Shown: positions 10,652 to 18,606 of the stretch, one piece after another
Numbering within the stretch: the first letter of the stretch is position 1
How the letters are laid out: every line of letters starts with the position of its first letter
Assembly (NCBI RefSeq): GCF_002803515.1
Contig: NZ_PHQX01000001.1
Coordinates: forward strand, 372,001-436,000
Reading direction: 5' to 3'
Source: Stenotrophomonas lactitubi
GTDB taxonomy: Bacteria > Pseudomonadota > Gammaproteobacteria > Xanthomonadales > Xanthomonadaceae
Length of the DNA stretch: 64,000 nucleotides
Program-made: the position numbers and the translations under genes
The notes under the pieces: model-generated
Database searches by the model: none
What the model was told of the DNA's origin: nothing
The model's input: only the letters and a program-made list of their open reading frames with translations

Positions 10652-10824
10652 GACATCCACGCATGGCGTGGATCTACTGCCGTATCTGGAGGAACAAGCC
10701 CCTCTGTTGAGGGGCTGCCCCGACAGGGGCAGGGAGAGGCAGGCAAAGGGAGGGGCCCGGACGTTGCGCAGCAACGTCTGGGGCGAAGCGCGCGCAGCGC
10801 ACTTCGCGTCCCCAGCCAGATAAA
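10652..10824 (-). repeat. 173-bp direct repeat, copy 1
   Basis: Identical to 10892-11064 except one base (A at 10731, G at 10971), offset exactly 240 bp. It starts with a SMAG unit (10655-10677) and holds several hairpins: CCCCTC-TGTT-GAGGGG, GCCCCGACAGGGGC and GACGTTGC-GCA-GCAACGTC. Confidence 0.95.
10655..10677 (-). repeat. SMAG-type REP unit
   Basis: ATCCACGC-ATG-GCGTGGATCTAC at the left end of the first 173-bp repeat. Confidence 0.85.
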
Positions 10825-10891
10825 CCAGAGAGTCCGCTGTCCGGTTCTACTCCTGCAGAACAGTCAAAGCCCTGCCTGAGCGGTTCCATCG

Positions 10892-11064
10892 GACATCCAC
10901 GCATGGCGTGGATCTACTGCCGTATCTGGAGGAACAAGCCCCTCTGTTGAGGGGCTGCCCCGACAGGGGCGGGGAGAGGCAGGCAAAGGGAGGGGCCCGG
11001 ACGTTGCGCAGCAACGTCTGGGGCGAAGCGCGCGCAGCGCACTTCGCGTCCCCAGCCAGATAAA
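10892..11064 (-). repeat. 173-bp direct repeat, copy 2
   Basis: Second copy of the block at 10652-10824 (172 of 173 positions the same). It includes a SMAG unit at 10895-10917. It abuts a terminator-like hairpin and a partial tRNA-Ser copy. Confidence 0.95.
10895..10917 (-). repeat. SMAG-type REP unit
   Basis: Same unit at the left end of the second 173-bp repeat. Confidence 0.85.
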
Positions 11065-11098
11065 TAAAAAAGGCCACCCGAAGGGCAGCCTTTTTTAT
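11063..11098 (-). terminator. Terminator-like hairpin, duplicate of the tRNA-Ser terminator
   Basis: AAAAAAGGC (11066-11074) pairs with GCCTTTTTT (11088-11096), with A/T runs on both sides, so it can work in both directions. It is part of an imperfect 65-bp copy (11056-11122) of 11248-11312. Confidence 0.7.
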
Positions 11099-11100
11099 TT

Positions 11101-11122
11101 ATCTGGCGGAGAGAGGGGGATT
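11101..11122 (-). repeat. Second copy of the tRNA-Ser 3' end
   Basis: These 22 bases equal 11291-11312: three flanking bases plus the CCA end, discriminator, acceptor strand and part of the T-arm of tRNA-Ser. Separation is 190 bp. This is the arrangement expected of an attachment-site duplication or a decayed second tRNA. Confidence 0.85.
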
Positions 11123-11251
11123 GCTGGGTGCATCCCTGCACCCAGCCCTTCCGCGCTGCGCGCTGCAGGGCCAGCCTTCGGCTGTCCGGTTCTGCTCCTG
11201 CAGAACCGTCGAACCCCGGCGGGGCTTCTCTCGCCCGATGCTCTCCACCAG

Positions 11252-11282
11252 ACAAATAAAAAAGCCGCCCAGAGGGCGGCTT
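11252..11282 (-). terminator. Rho-independent terminator of tRNA-Ser
   Basis: Read on the minus strand: AAGCCGCCC-TCT-GGGCGGCTT followed by a T-rich tail (TTTTTATTT), 12 nt beyond the tRNA CCA end. Confidence 0.85.
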
Positions 11283-11293
11283 CTTCATTTATC

Positions 11294-11386
11294 TGGCGGA
11301 GAGAGGGGGATTCGAACCCCCGAAGCGCGGTTTAGACGCTTACACACTTTCCAGGCGTGCTCCTTCAACCACTCGGACACCTCTCC
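11294..11386 (-). tRNA. tRNA-Ser (GGA anticodon)
   Basis: 93 nt including encoded CCA. Acceptor GGAGAGG pairs with the 3' UCUCUCC, with G discriminator. D-arm, anticodon loop CUGGAAA (anticodon GGA), long class II variable arm and T-loop GGUUCGAAUCC are all readable. tRNA-Ser genes are common integration targets, which fits the duplicated 3' end downstream. Confidence 0.97.
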
Positions 11387-11526
11387 GGATCCCTGCCATC
11401 GGCAAACGCCTCAGCAGGGGCGCAAATTCTAGCGGGCGCAGCGGCAGGACACAAGCACTGGTTTGCAGGGCGAGAGGGCTGGACAGGCGTGGCACAATGG
11501 AACATCCGATGGAAGACGGTGGCCTG

Positions 11527-13608
11527 ATGTCCTATCTCGTCCTTGCCCGCAAGTGGCGTCCGAAGCGTTTTGCCGAGCTGGTGGGCCAGGAACACGTGGT
11601 CCGTGCGCTCAGCAATGCGCTGGACAGCGGCCGGGTCCACCATGCGTTCCTGTTTACCGGTACCCGCGGCGTGGGCAAGACCACGATCGCGCGCATCTTC
11701 GCCAAATCGCTGAACTGCGAGCAGGGCACCAGTGCCGATCCCTGCGGCCAGTGTGCGGCCTGCCTGGACATCGACGCCGGTCGTTACATCGACCTGCTGG
11801 AAATCGATGCCGCGTCCAATACCGGCGTGGACGATGTGCGCGAGGTGATCGAGAACGCGCAGTACATGCCCTCGCGTGGCAAGTACAAGGTGTACCTGAT
11901 CGACGAAGTGCACATGCTGTCCAAAGCCGCGTTCAATGCGCTGCTGAAGACGCTGGAAGAGCCGCCGGAACATGTGAAGTTCCTGCTGGCCACCACCGAC
12001 CCGCAGAAGCTGCCGGTCACCGTGCTCAGCCGCTGCCTGCAGTTCAACCTCAAGCGCCTGGACGAAGATCAGATCCAGGGGCAGATGACCCGCATCCTCG
12101 CCGCCGAGGAGATCGAGTCTGACCCGACCGCCATCGTGCAGCTGGCCAAGGCCGCCGACGGCAGCCTGCGTGATGGCCTGTCGCTGCTCGACCAGGCCAT
12201 CGCCTACGCCGGCGGTGCGCTGCGCGAGGACGTGGTGCGCACCATGCTGGGTACGGTCGACCGTACCCAGGTGGCGGCCATGCTCGATGCCTTGGCCGAG
12301 GGCGATGGCCCGCGTCTGCTGCAGGTGGTGGCGGCGCTTGCCGAGTTCTCGCCGGACTGGAGCGGCGTGCTTGATGCGCTGGCCGAGGGCCTGCACCGCA
12401 TCCAGGTGCAGCAGCTGGTGCCGGGCGCGTCCGCCGCTGCCGAAGGACTGGATGCCAGCGTATTCGCCGAGCGCCTGCGCCCGGAAGTGGTCCAGCTCTG
12501 GTATCAGATGGCCTTGAACGGTCGTCGTGATCTGCCATTGGCGCCCAGCCCGCGCGCCGGCTTTGAAATGGCCGTGCTGCGCATGCTGGCGTTCCGCCCT
12601 GCGGCTGCCGTGCCGTCGGTGCCGCGTACCCCGGAATCCTCCGGTGGCAGCGCACCGACCGGTACGGGCCAGACCGGGGGCGGCGTTGCGGGCAGCCACG
12701 AAGGAGCTGCTCCGGCCGCTGCTGCTGCTGCGCAGGGAGCCGTCGCCGTCACCCAGGCCGCTGCAGCACCGGTGCCGGCGGAGGCAACCGCACAGACCCC
12801 GACCCCGGCGCCACAGCGCGAACCCGATCCTGAGCCCGAGCCGACCCCGGAACCGGATCCGACGCCTGAACCTGAACCGGTTCCGGTCGAGGAACCCGGG
12901 TCGCCGCCGCCGATGAAGGTGCAGCTGGCTCCCGAGGCGGCCACGCCCAAGGCGCCCGCCGAGGCAGACGACCTGCCGCCGTGGGCGACCGACGAGGACA
13001 CCGCCCGCGATGAGGCGCTGGCCGCCGAAATGGCGACGCCCGACGCGGCCATGGTCGCCCCGTGGCACGAGCCGCCAGCGCCGGCGCCGCAGCCGGTTGC
13101 AGAGGCTGTCGCGGTGCCGGAGCGTCAGTTCCGTGCGGAGGGCATCCCGATCGCCCCGGCCGTCGCGGCTGTCGCTTCCGACCGCTCCGCGGTGGGCAGC
13201 GTCAGCGATCTGGCCTGCGCCGAGGACTGGCTCGACCTGATTGCCAACAGTGGCCTGAGCGGTCCATCGCGACAGCTTGCGGCCAATGCGGCCTTCATCA
13301 GTTGCCAGCATGGGGTCTTGAAACTGGGCCTTTCGCCCGGATTTGAATACCTGCGCTCCGAGCGCGCGCTGGCAGCGCTGGGCGAGGTGCTGGAAAAGTC
13401 CCTTGGCCACGCGCTGAAGATCGTGGTCGAAACCGTGGAAACCGAGCAGGTCCCGGCCGAGACCCTGCACCAGCGCGCCGACCGCCAGCGTGGCGAGCGG
13501 CAGCAGGCTGCCGAGGCCATTTTCATGGACGATCCGGAAGTCCAGCTGCTGATCCAGCAGCACGGCGCCCGGGTTGTTTCCGATTCCATCCGTTCTTTTG
13601 ACGAGTAA
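11527..13608 (+). CDS. dnaX: DNA polymerase III subunits gamma/tau
   Basis: Clamp-loader ATPase of the replicase, 693 aa from the ATG at 11527 (MSYLVLARKWRP, the conserved beginning; an upstream in-frame ATG at 11497 would add 10 non-conserved residues). Walker A GTRGVGKTT, a four-Cys zinc module in the segment C-EQGTSADPC-GQC-AAC, Walker B LIDEVHML and the SRC sensor are present. Residues about 370-550 form a Pro/Glu/Ala-rich linker, then the tau-specific C-terminal region. I see no A-AAA-AAG slippery site with a downstream stop, so separate gamma production by frameshift is not evident. Heads dnaX-ybaB-recR. Confidence 0.97.
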   Translation: MSYLVLARKWRPKRFAELVGQEHVVRALSNALDSGRVHHAFLFTGTRGVGKTTIARIFAKSLNCEQGTSADPCGQCAACLDIDAGRYIDLLEIDAASNTGVDDVREVIENAQYMPSRGKYKVYLIDEVHMLSKAAFNALLKTLEEPPEHVKFLLATTDPQKLPVTVLSRCLQFNLKRLDEDQIQGQMTRILAAEEIESDPTAIVQLAKAADGSLRDGLSLLDQAIAYAGGALREDVVRTMLGTVDRTQVAAMLDALAEGDGPRLLQVVAALAEFSPDWSGVLDALAEGLHRIQVQQLVPGASAAAEGLDASVFAERLRPEVVQLWYQMALNGRRDLPLAPSPRAGFEMAVLRMLAFRPAAAVPSVPRTPESSGGSAPTGTGQTGGGVAGSHEGAAPAAAAAAQGAVAVTQAAAAPVPAEATAQTPTPAPQREPDPEPEPTPEPDPTPEPEPVPVEEPGSPPPMKVQLAPEAATPKAPAEADDLPPWATDEDTARDEALAAEMATPDAAMVAPWHEPPAPAPQPVAEAVAVPERQFRAEGIPIAPAVAAVASDRSAVGSVSDLACAEDWLDLIANSGLSGPSRQLAANAAFISCQHGVLKLGLSPGFEYLRSERALAALGEVLEKSLGHALKIVVETVETEQVPAETLHQRADRQRGERQQAAEAIFMDDPEVQLLIQQHGARVVSDSIRSFDE

Positions 13609-13614
13609 GACGAC

Positions 13615-13935
13615 ATGCGCGGCAATATCGCCCAACTGATGCAGCAGGCCCAGAAGATGCAGGAAAACCTGCAGAAGGCCCAGGAAGAAATCGCCAAGAT
13701 CGAAGTGACCGGCAGCGCCGGTGGCGGCATGGTCAGCGTCACCCTGACCGGTGCCAAGGAGTGCCGCAAGGTGCGCATCGATCCGTCGCTGGCCAGCGAT
13801 CCGGAAATGCTGGAAGACCTGATCGCCGCCGCCTTCAACGATGCGTCCAACAAGATCGACGCCGAGTCGAAGTCGAAGATGGGTTCGGCCACCGCCGGCA
13901 TGCAGCTGCCGCCGGGCATGAAGATGCCGTTCTGA
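13615..13935 (+). CDS. ybaB: YbaB/EbfC nucleoid-associated protein
   Basis: A 106-aa DNA-binding protein, typically a homodimer. It starts 6 nt after dnaX in the conserved dnaX-ybaB-recR order. Family marks are the N-terminal [20 protein letters not shown] helix, the central [14 protein letters not shown] strand region and the C-terminal G-hinge [11 protein letters not shown]. Length and context match the family fully. Its exact role, nucleoid structuring or recombination support, is not fixed even in model species. Confidence 0.96.
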   Translation: MRGNIAQLMQQAQKMQENLQKAQEEIAKIEVTGSAGGGMVSVTLTGAKECRKVRIDPSLASDPEMLEDLIAAAFNDASNKIDAESKSKMGSATAGMQLPPGMKMPF

Positions 13936-13976
13936 TGTGCCGCGTGGCATCCGCACCGCCGGGTGCCACGCACTGT

Positions 13977-14033
13977 GTAGCGTCGAGCGTGCTCGACTGC
14001 CCGCAATTTCCAGTCGAGCACGCTCGGCTCTAC
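13977..14033. repeat. SMAG dimer (two inverted REP units)
   Basis: GTAGCGTCGAGC-GTGCTCGAC and its inverted partner GTCGAGCACGCTCGGCTCTAC are separated by a short spacer and can fold into one long hairpin. It sits between ybaB and recR, only 13 bp before the recR start, so it may affect cotranscription. Confidence 0.8.
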
Positions 14034-14046
14034 AGAACACACCGCC

Positions 14047-14646
14047 GTGTCCGCACCGCTGCTTGAACAACTGATCGATGCACTGCGGGTGTTGCCTGGC
14101 GTTGGCCAGAAGACGGCCCAGCGCATGGCCTATCACCTGCTCGAGCGCGAGCGCGAAGGTGGCAAACGCCTTGCCGGGACACTGGCAGAGGCGGTCGAAC
14201 GCATCGGTCATTGTGCGCAGTGCCGCGACTTCAGCGAAACCGAGCTGTGCCCGACCTGCGCCAATGGCAGCCGCGAGCGCAGCCAGTTGTGCGTGGTGGA
14301 ATCACCGGCTGACCGTCTGGCGATCGAGAATGCCACCGGCTATCGCGGCGTCTACTTCGTGCTGCAGGGGCGCCTGTCGCCGCTGGATGGCATCGGTCCG
14401 CGCGAGCTGGGTCTGGAGCAGCTGGAACAGCGTCTGGCCGAAGCGGAAGTGCAGGAGCTGATCATCGCCACCAGCGCCACTGTCGAAGGCGAAGCCACCG
14501 CGCACTACCTCGCGCAGTTGGCGCGTGCCCGCCAGGTGCGGCCGAGTCGACTGGCCCAGGGCCTGCCCCTCGGCGGTGAGCTGGAGTACGTCGATCGCGG
14601 CACGCTGTCGCACGCGTTCGGCACCCGCAGCGAAGTGCGCGACTGA
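14047..14646 (+). CDS. recR: Recombination mediator RecR
   Basis: A 199-aa member of RecFOR, which loads RecA at gaps. GTG start at 14047 gives the conserved [20 protein letters not shown] opening with the helix-hairpin-helix [12 protein letters not shown]. The C4 zinc finger (C-AQC...CPTC, about residues 57-75) and Toprim domain ([13 protein letters not shown]..., then [11 protein letters not shown]) follow. Normal length. It is separated from ybaB by a REP dimer instead of the usual tight spacing. Confidence 0.97.
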   Translation: MSAPLLEQLIDALRVLPGVGQKTAQRMAYHLLEREREGGKRLAGTLAEAVERIGHCAQCRDFSETELCPTCANGSRERSQLCVVESPADRLAIENATGYRGVYFVLQGRLSPLDGIGPRELGLEQLEQRLAEAEVQELIIATSATVEGEATAHYLAQLARARQVRPSRLAQGLPLGGELEYVDRGTLSHAFGTRSEVRD

Positions 14647-14711
14647 GTCGATGCCGGGCATGCCCCGGCGTTACCGGCCTACAATGCGGTGACACCCCGC
14701 CGAGGCCGACC

Positions 14712-15071
14712 ATGAGCAGCGAAACCCTCTTCAGCAAGATCATCCGTCGCGAGATCCCGGCCACCATCGTCTATGAAGACGAGGACGTGCTGGCGTTCAA
14801 GGACATCGCGCCGCAGGCGCCGGTGCACGTGCTGTTCATTCCGAAGAACGAGGTCATTCCGACCCTGGATGACCTGCAGCCGTCGCAGGCGCACTTGATC
14901 GGCAAGCTGGCCCTGGCCGCCGCCGAGTACGCGCGGCAGGAAGGCTTCGCGCAGGACGGCTACCGCATCGTGATGAACTGCCGCGAAGATGCCGGGCAGA
15001 CCGTGTTCCATATCCACATGCATCTGCTGGCTGGCGCGCCGCTGGGTCATTTCGGCACGCCGGGGCACTGA
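14712..15071 (+). CDS. hinT: HIT-family purine nucleoside phosphoramidase
   Basis: A 119-aa HIT protein that hydrolyses AMP-lysine and AMP-NH2-type phosphoramidates. The active-site signature H-I-H-M-H-L-L is near residue 100. The opening S-K-I-I-R-R-E-I-P and DIAPQAPVHVLFIPK match the HinT branch, with the same length as E. coli HinT. ATG at 14712 follows CGCCGAGGCC with weak ribosome-site character. Ends at a REP pair and a terminator shared with the convergent slp. Confidence 0.95.
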   Translation: MSSETLFSKIIRREIPATIVYEDEDVLAFKDIAPQAPVHVLFIPKNEVIPTLDDLQPSQAHLIGKLALAAAEYARQEGFAQDGYRIVMNCREDAGQTVFHIHMHLLAGAPLGHFGTPGH

Positions 15072-15078
15072 CGCGGTC

Positions 15079-15141
15079 ATCCACGCATGGCGTGGATCTA
15101 CAGCGCACGCCAACAGCAGTAGATCCACGCCATGCGTGGAT
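15079..15141. repeat. Inverted pair of SMAG units
   Basis: 15079-15101 is the reverse unit (ATCCACGC-ATG-GCGTGGATCTAC) and 15119-15141 the forward unit, 17 bp apart. Together they form a 63-bp imperfect palindrome between convergent hinT and slp. Confidence 0.85.
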
Positions 15142-15142
15142 G

Positions 15143-15168
15143 AAAAAGGCCGCCCCATGGGCGGCCTT
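15143..15168 (-). terminator. Terminator of the slp operon (possibly bidirectional)
   Basis: Perfect 10-bp stem AAGGCCGCCC (15146-15155) / GGGCGGCCTT (15159-15168) with a CAT loop. The minus strand continues into TTTTT after the stem; the plus strand has only TT. Confidence 0.8.
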
Positions 15169-15193
15169 GTGCATCATGCGTACCGGGCCTGGA

Positions 15194-15721
15194 CTACCAC
15201 CAGCCCCAGCCGCGGTAACCGCCCCAGTACGGGCCATACGGGCCCGGGCCCCACGGTCCGTAGGGGTAGGGCACCACATCGACCTGGCGCTGCTCCGGCC
15301 ACAGGTAGATCACGTCGGCCGCCAGCTTCGGCAGTCGGTAGTCGTAATCACCAATACGGGTGTTGGCGTAGCCATCGATCTTGCCGATGAAGGTCACGTC
15401 GCGGCCGGCTTCGAACACGGCCGGATCGTAGAAGCCGGCACGGCAGGCAATGAAGCGGCCGTCGCTGGCATCGGAGGAGGTCGTGTTCGGACGGCCGCTA
15501 CCGTTGAGCGGGCGCGAGATGATCTGGAAACAGGTCTCGCCCTGGGCGGGCTTGGTTTCGATGATCCGGCCACCCCAGCGCACCGGCGTGCCGACCTGCT
15601 GGGTGGCAACCGAGTCGCGCGGGGAAACCAGGCTGAACTGTCCCTGCAGCGGCTTGGGAGCCGTGGCGCAGGCCGACAGGGCCAGGGCGGCCACGGCGGT
15701 GAGGAGGAACTTGGTATTCAT
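15194..15721 (-). CDS. Slp-family outer-membrane lipoprotein
   Basis: A 175-aa lipoprotein: MNTKFLLTAVAALALSAC with lipobox L15-S-A-C18. The body matches the Slp family (starvation-inducible lipoprotein), with VRWGGRIIETKP and a TFIGKIDGYANTRIGDYDYRLPKL region. The last 30 residues are an odd Tyr/Gly/Pro/Trp-rich tail ending GWGWW, which E. coli Slp lacks. The ATG at 15721 overlaps the upstream transglutaminase stop (ATGA), so translation is probably coupled. An earlier in-frame start at 15787 lies inside the upstream gene and lacks a signal. Confidence 0.88.
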   Translation of the reverse strand: MNTKFLLTAVAALALSACATAPKPLQGQFSLVSPRDSVATQQVGTPVRWGGRIIETKPAQGETCFQIISRPLNGSGRPNTTSSDASDGRFIACRAGFYDPAVFEAGRDVTFIGKIDGYANTRIGDYDYRLPKLAADVIYLWPEQRQVDVVPYPYGPWGPGPYGPYWGGYRGWGWW

Positions 15722-17667
15722 GGGGAGGCTCCGGAAGTCGGGCGATGCCTGCGCAGGTCCCGCAATAATGGGGCGAGCTCGGTACAAGTGCCAGCGTAGC
15801 GTGCATCAGCGAAACGCTGGCTGAGTGTGATGAGGCCCGGGTCGGGTCGTTGCGCGTTGACCCGGCGCGCCCAGTGCAGGGCGGGTTCGTGCGGTTCGCG
15901 GCCCAGCCCAAGCCGCGCATAGCGCTGCCCCAGCCGGTGCCAGGCGCGCAGCAGCGGGTCGCGCTCGCGTTCGCCACGGGCCAGCAGCCACGCCATCCAC
16001 GCCAGCGCCAGCAACGCGGCCATCACGAAGCCGGCCAGCAGCTGTCCCGGCTGCAGATCGTCCAGCCCGAACGGTTGCAGCAGTTGCTGCTGGCGGCGCG
16101 CGTCGAAGGACAGGACCAGTTCGTTCCAGCCCCTGCGCATCCAGTCGCGGACCTGGCCCAACTGCAGCCAGCGCTGCTGTAGGCCGGTATCGGCCCCGGC
16201 CTGCAGACGATCGTCGAGCGTGTCCAGGATGCGCTCGGGTGCTACTGCCGCTGTCGGGTCGATGCGCACCCAGCCGCGTTGCGGCAGCCACACCTCGGCC
16301 CAGGCGTGGGCGTCCATCCGCCGCAGTACCCAGTAGTCGCCGATCCGGTTGCGCGTGCCACCGGCGAACCCGGTGACCACCCGCGCCGGAATGCCGGCAT
16401 TGCGCATCAGCACCACGAAGGCAGAGCTGAAATGCTGGCAGTAGCCGGCCTTGTAGTCGAACAGGAATGCATCGACGGGATCGCGGCCGGCGGCCGGTGT
16501 CTCCAGCGTGTACGAGAAGTCCGCGGTTATCCACGCGAGGGCGCGACGGACCACGGCGGCGTCATCGTTTCCTGCGTCCTGCCGCCACTGTCGGGCCAGG
16601 GTTGCCGTGCGGGGGTTGAAGCCTTCCGGCAACTGCAGCGCAGCGCGGCGCTGATACGACGACAAACTGGCATCAAAGCGCAGCGGCGGGGCCGAGTGCA
16701 GGCGCCACCGGCTCAACGCGGACAAGGTGCGGTCGCTGCTCAGGCTCAGGGCTGCATCAAGCCGGCTGCCTTCCGGTGCGGCGGTCGGGAGATCCAGCGC
16801 GACCAGCTGGCGACGGTCGGTGGGCTCGTAGTCGATCTGGTAATCCCAGCCCTCCGTGCCGTGCTCGACCACTGCAGGCAGCAAACGCTCGGTACGGCGG
16901 TCGCGTTTCCAGACATGCCCATCGAACTGCGTCAGTACCGGCCCGCGCCAGTAGCGCTGTGCCGGTTCCGGAACCGCGCCGAAGAACTGCGCCCGCAGGG
17001 CCGGGGTGTCATCGGCCATCAGATCCAGCCACTTGTCCGGCTCCATCGTGTCCGACAGGCCGGGTGTGCCGACGGCGCGATCGGGAATGCCCCACAGCGG
17101 CGTGGCCAATCGTGGGAACAGCCAGAAGCAGGCCAGCGCCAGCGGCAGGCCGATCAGCAGCAGCCGACCGACGTCGCGAAGCTGCGCGGACAGCGGGGGT
17201 GGCGTACTGCGGCCTTCACCCTGTGCCAGTCGCTGCAGCGCAATCAGGGTGCTGATGCCGGCCAGCACGGCGAGCACGGTGGTCAGCGGCCCCTGGTCGA
17301 GCAGGAAGGCAGCGAACGGTGAAAACAGGGCAAAGCCGAGCAGGCTGCGTGCATCGCGCAGGGTGCGCAGCTCGCTGGACTTGATCGCCAGCATCGCCGC
17401 CAGCAGTGCACAACCGGTATCCCGGCCCGGGCGCACCGCCCCCATCTGCCAGACGATGGCGGCCAGCATGCCCAGCACCAGCAGTACGCGCACCGGCATC
17501 GGCAGCATGCCGCGCTGCGACAGTGCTGCAGTGACCAGTGCTGCCACGGCGATCAACGCGGCCAGCGTGGTGGGCAGCTGCAGCAGCAGCGGCAACAGGG
17601 CCAGTGCGGCGCTGGCCAGCGTCCACGTGCGGGAGTTGCGGTCCAGCAGCAGGGCAGGCTCAGTCAT
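15718..17667 (-). CDS. TgpA-like membrane transglutaminase
   Basis: A 649-aa inner-membrane protein: six or so N-terminal helices (DUF3488, residues 15-200), a periplasmic transglutaminase-like fold with the triad C410 (AGYCQHF), H454 (DAHAW) and D470 (RIDPT), then one C-terminal helix and a DUF4129-type tail. Start at ATG 17667 overlaps the end of the DUF58 gene. MoxR-DUF58-transglutaminase clusters are widespread, and TgpA is essential in Pseudomonas aeruginosa, but its substrate is unknown. Domain assignment is firm; the biological role is inferred. Confidence 0.93.
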   Translation of the reverse strand: MTEPALLLDRNSRTWTLASAALALLPLLLQLPTTLAALIAVAALVTAALSQRGMLPMPVRVLLVLGMLAAIVWQMGAVRPGRDTGCALLAAMLAIKSSELRTLRDARSLLGFALFSPFAAFLLDQGPLTTVLAVLAGISTLIALQRLAQGEGRSTPPPLSAQLRDVGRLLLIGLPLALACFWLFPRLATPLWGIPDRAVGTPGLSDTMEPDKWLDLMADDTPALRAQFFGAVPEPAQRYWRGPVLTQFDGHVWKRDRRTERLLPAVVEHGTEGWDYQIDYEPTDRRQLVALDLPTAAPEGSRLDAALSLSSDRTLSALSRWRLHSAPPLRFDASLSSYQRRAALQLPEGFNPRTATLARQWRQDAGNDDAAVVRRALAWITADFSYTLETPAAGRDPVDAFLFDYKAGYCQHFSSAFVVLMRNAGIPARVVTGFAGGTRNRIGDYWVLRRMDAHAWAEVWLPQRGWVRIDPTAAVAPERILDTLDDRLQAGADTGLQQRWLQLGQVRDWMRRGWNELVLSFDARRQQQLLQPFGLDDLQPGQLLAGFVMAALLALAWMAWLLARGERERDPLLRAWHRLGQRYARLGLGREPHEPALHWARRVNAQRPDPGLITLSQRFADARYAGTCTELAPLLRDLRRHRPTSGASP

Positions 17668-18604
17668 GAGGAAGCAACGCCAGCGCGCGCAGGCACAGAT
17701 GGTGGTGGCTGGCACCCTGGCCGGGGCCGATCGGTGGGTGCATCGGCAGCAGCAGCGTGTAGCGGCGGCCTTCGCGCTCGGCGCTGTCCACCCAGCGTGC
17801 CAGCCGCGCGATGCGGGCCTCCTGGCCCAACGGTGCCAGCGCGCGCCAGTCCAGCACCACTTCGATGCCTATCGGCTTCTCGTATTCGCGTACCAGCAGC
17901 GTGTCGCGGCGCGCGGAGTGTTTCCAGGCAATGCTGCGCGGTGGATCTCCAGCGCGATACGGGCGCAGCTGATGCAGTTCCTCGCCGTTGGCGTGGGCGC
18001 GGGTGTGCAGTGGATCGCTGCCCTGCTGTGGCAACGGCGGCGCCTTCGCTTCGGCCAGCGGGTAGACCAGCAGGGGTTCTTCCGGCCACACCCATGACCA
18101 CGCCCTGACCAGGCCAAGCGGTTGTGTGGTGGACAGGCGGATACGCGGCAGTTCCAGCCAACCACGGCGTTCGCTGGGCACTTCCAGCTCTGCTTCACCG
18201 CGGCCGTGTGCGGGCAGGTCGAGCCACGCCTCGCTGTCGCCCAGCTGCAGGTGCAGGCCATGGCGCGCTCGCGGGTCGCGCAGCGACAGGTCCACGCGCA
18301 GGCGCAACGGTTGCCCGGCCGGCAGCGGTTCGGCGGAGATCGCGTCGATCTGCACACCCGACAGCTGCAGGTGCGCGGCGATGGCGCTGGCGATCGCTGC
18401 CGCGGCCAGCAGCAGCGCCAGCAACAGCGCAGGGTTGTTGTTGTAGTTCAGCGCGCCCAGCAGCATCGCGACCAGCAGGCAGGCCACAAACAGGCCGAAG
18501 CGGGTCGGCAGCACGTAGATGCGCCGTCGGTCCAGCCGTTGCGGCAACGACTCCGGCGTGCGTGGGCGTGCCAGCTGCAACAGTCGCCGGGCATGCGATG
18601 CCAT
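17660..18604 (-). CDS. DUF58 domain protein
   Basis: About 314 aa. Two hydrophobic helices near the N-terminus (VLPTRFGLFVACLLVAMLLG and a following LLLALLLAAAAIASAIAA-like stretch) anchor it, and the C-terminal half carries the DUF58 / von Willebrand-like region with LRPYRAGDPPRSIAWKHSAR. DUF58 proteins pair with MoxR ATPases, as here. ATG at 18604 lies 2 nt after the moxR stop; a TTG six bases earlier is possible. The 3' end overlaps the transglutaminase start. Confidence 0.92.
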   Translation of the reverse strand: MASHARRLLQLARPRTPESLPQRLDRRRIYVLPTRFGLFVACLLVAMLLGALNYNNNPALLLALLLAAAAIASAIAAHLQLSGVQIDAISAEPLPAGQPLRLRVDLSLRDPRARHGLHLQLGDSEAWLDLPAHGRGEAELEVPSERRGWLELPRIRLSTTQPLGLVRAWSWVWPEEPLLVYPLAEAKAPPLPQQGSDPLHTRAHANGEELHQLRPYRAGDPPRSIAWKHSARRDTLLVREYEKPIGIEVVLDWRALAPLGQEARIARLARWVDSAEREGRRYTLLLPMHPPIGPGQGASHHHLCLRALALLPHD

Positions 18605-18606
18605 CT

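Larger units (their letters stand above)
10587..11293. other. Gene-free, repeat-rich stretch downstream of tRNA-Ser
   Basis: Seven hundred bases without a credible gene. It contains two copies of a 173-bp block, two terminator-like hairpins, a second copy of the tRNA-Ser 3' end, and perfect hairpins at 11123-11146 (GCTGGGTGCA stem) and 11188-11207 (GGTTCTGC stem). The string GGTTCT-CTCCTGCAGAAC also recurs near 10844. Small frames here encode only repeat-derived text. Confidence 0.8.

Noticed and set aside
10914..11288. 124-codon minus-strand frame in the repeat region
   Set aside because: Composed of the duplicated REP block and terminators; it would repeat itself in each copy and has no ribosome site.
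11121..11432. 103-codon plus-strand frame containing GERGIRTPEARF
   Set aside because: This phrase is the well-known false translation of a tRNA-Ser gene on the other strand.
11440..11526. 4.5S RNA (ffs) upstream of dnaX
   Set aside because: The conserved GGAAGGAAGCAGC-type loop is not present between tRNA-Ser and dnaX.
13100..13608. Programmed frameshift producing gamma from dnaX
   Set aside because: No A-AAA-AAG slippery heptamer with nearby stop and stem was found.
11365..14211. 948-codon minus-strand frame opposite dnaX-ybaB-recR
   Set aside because: Antisense artefact of three well-supported genes; low-complexity Arg/Gly/His content.
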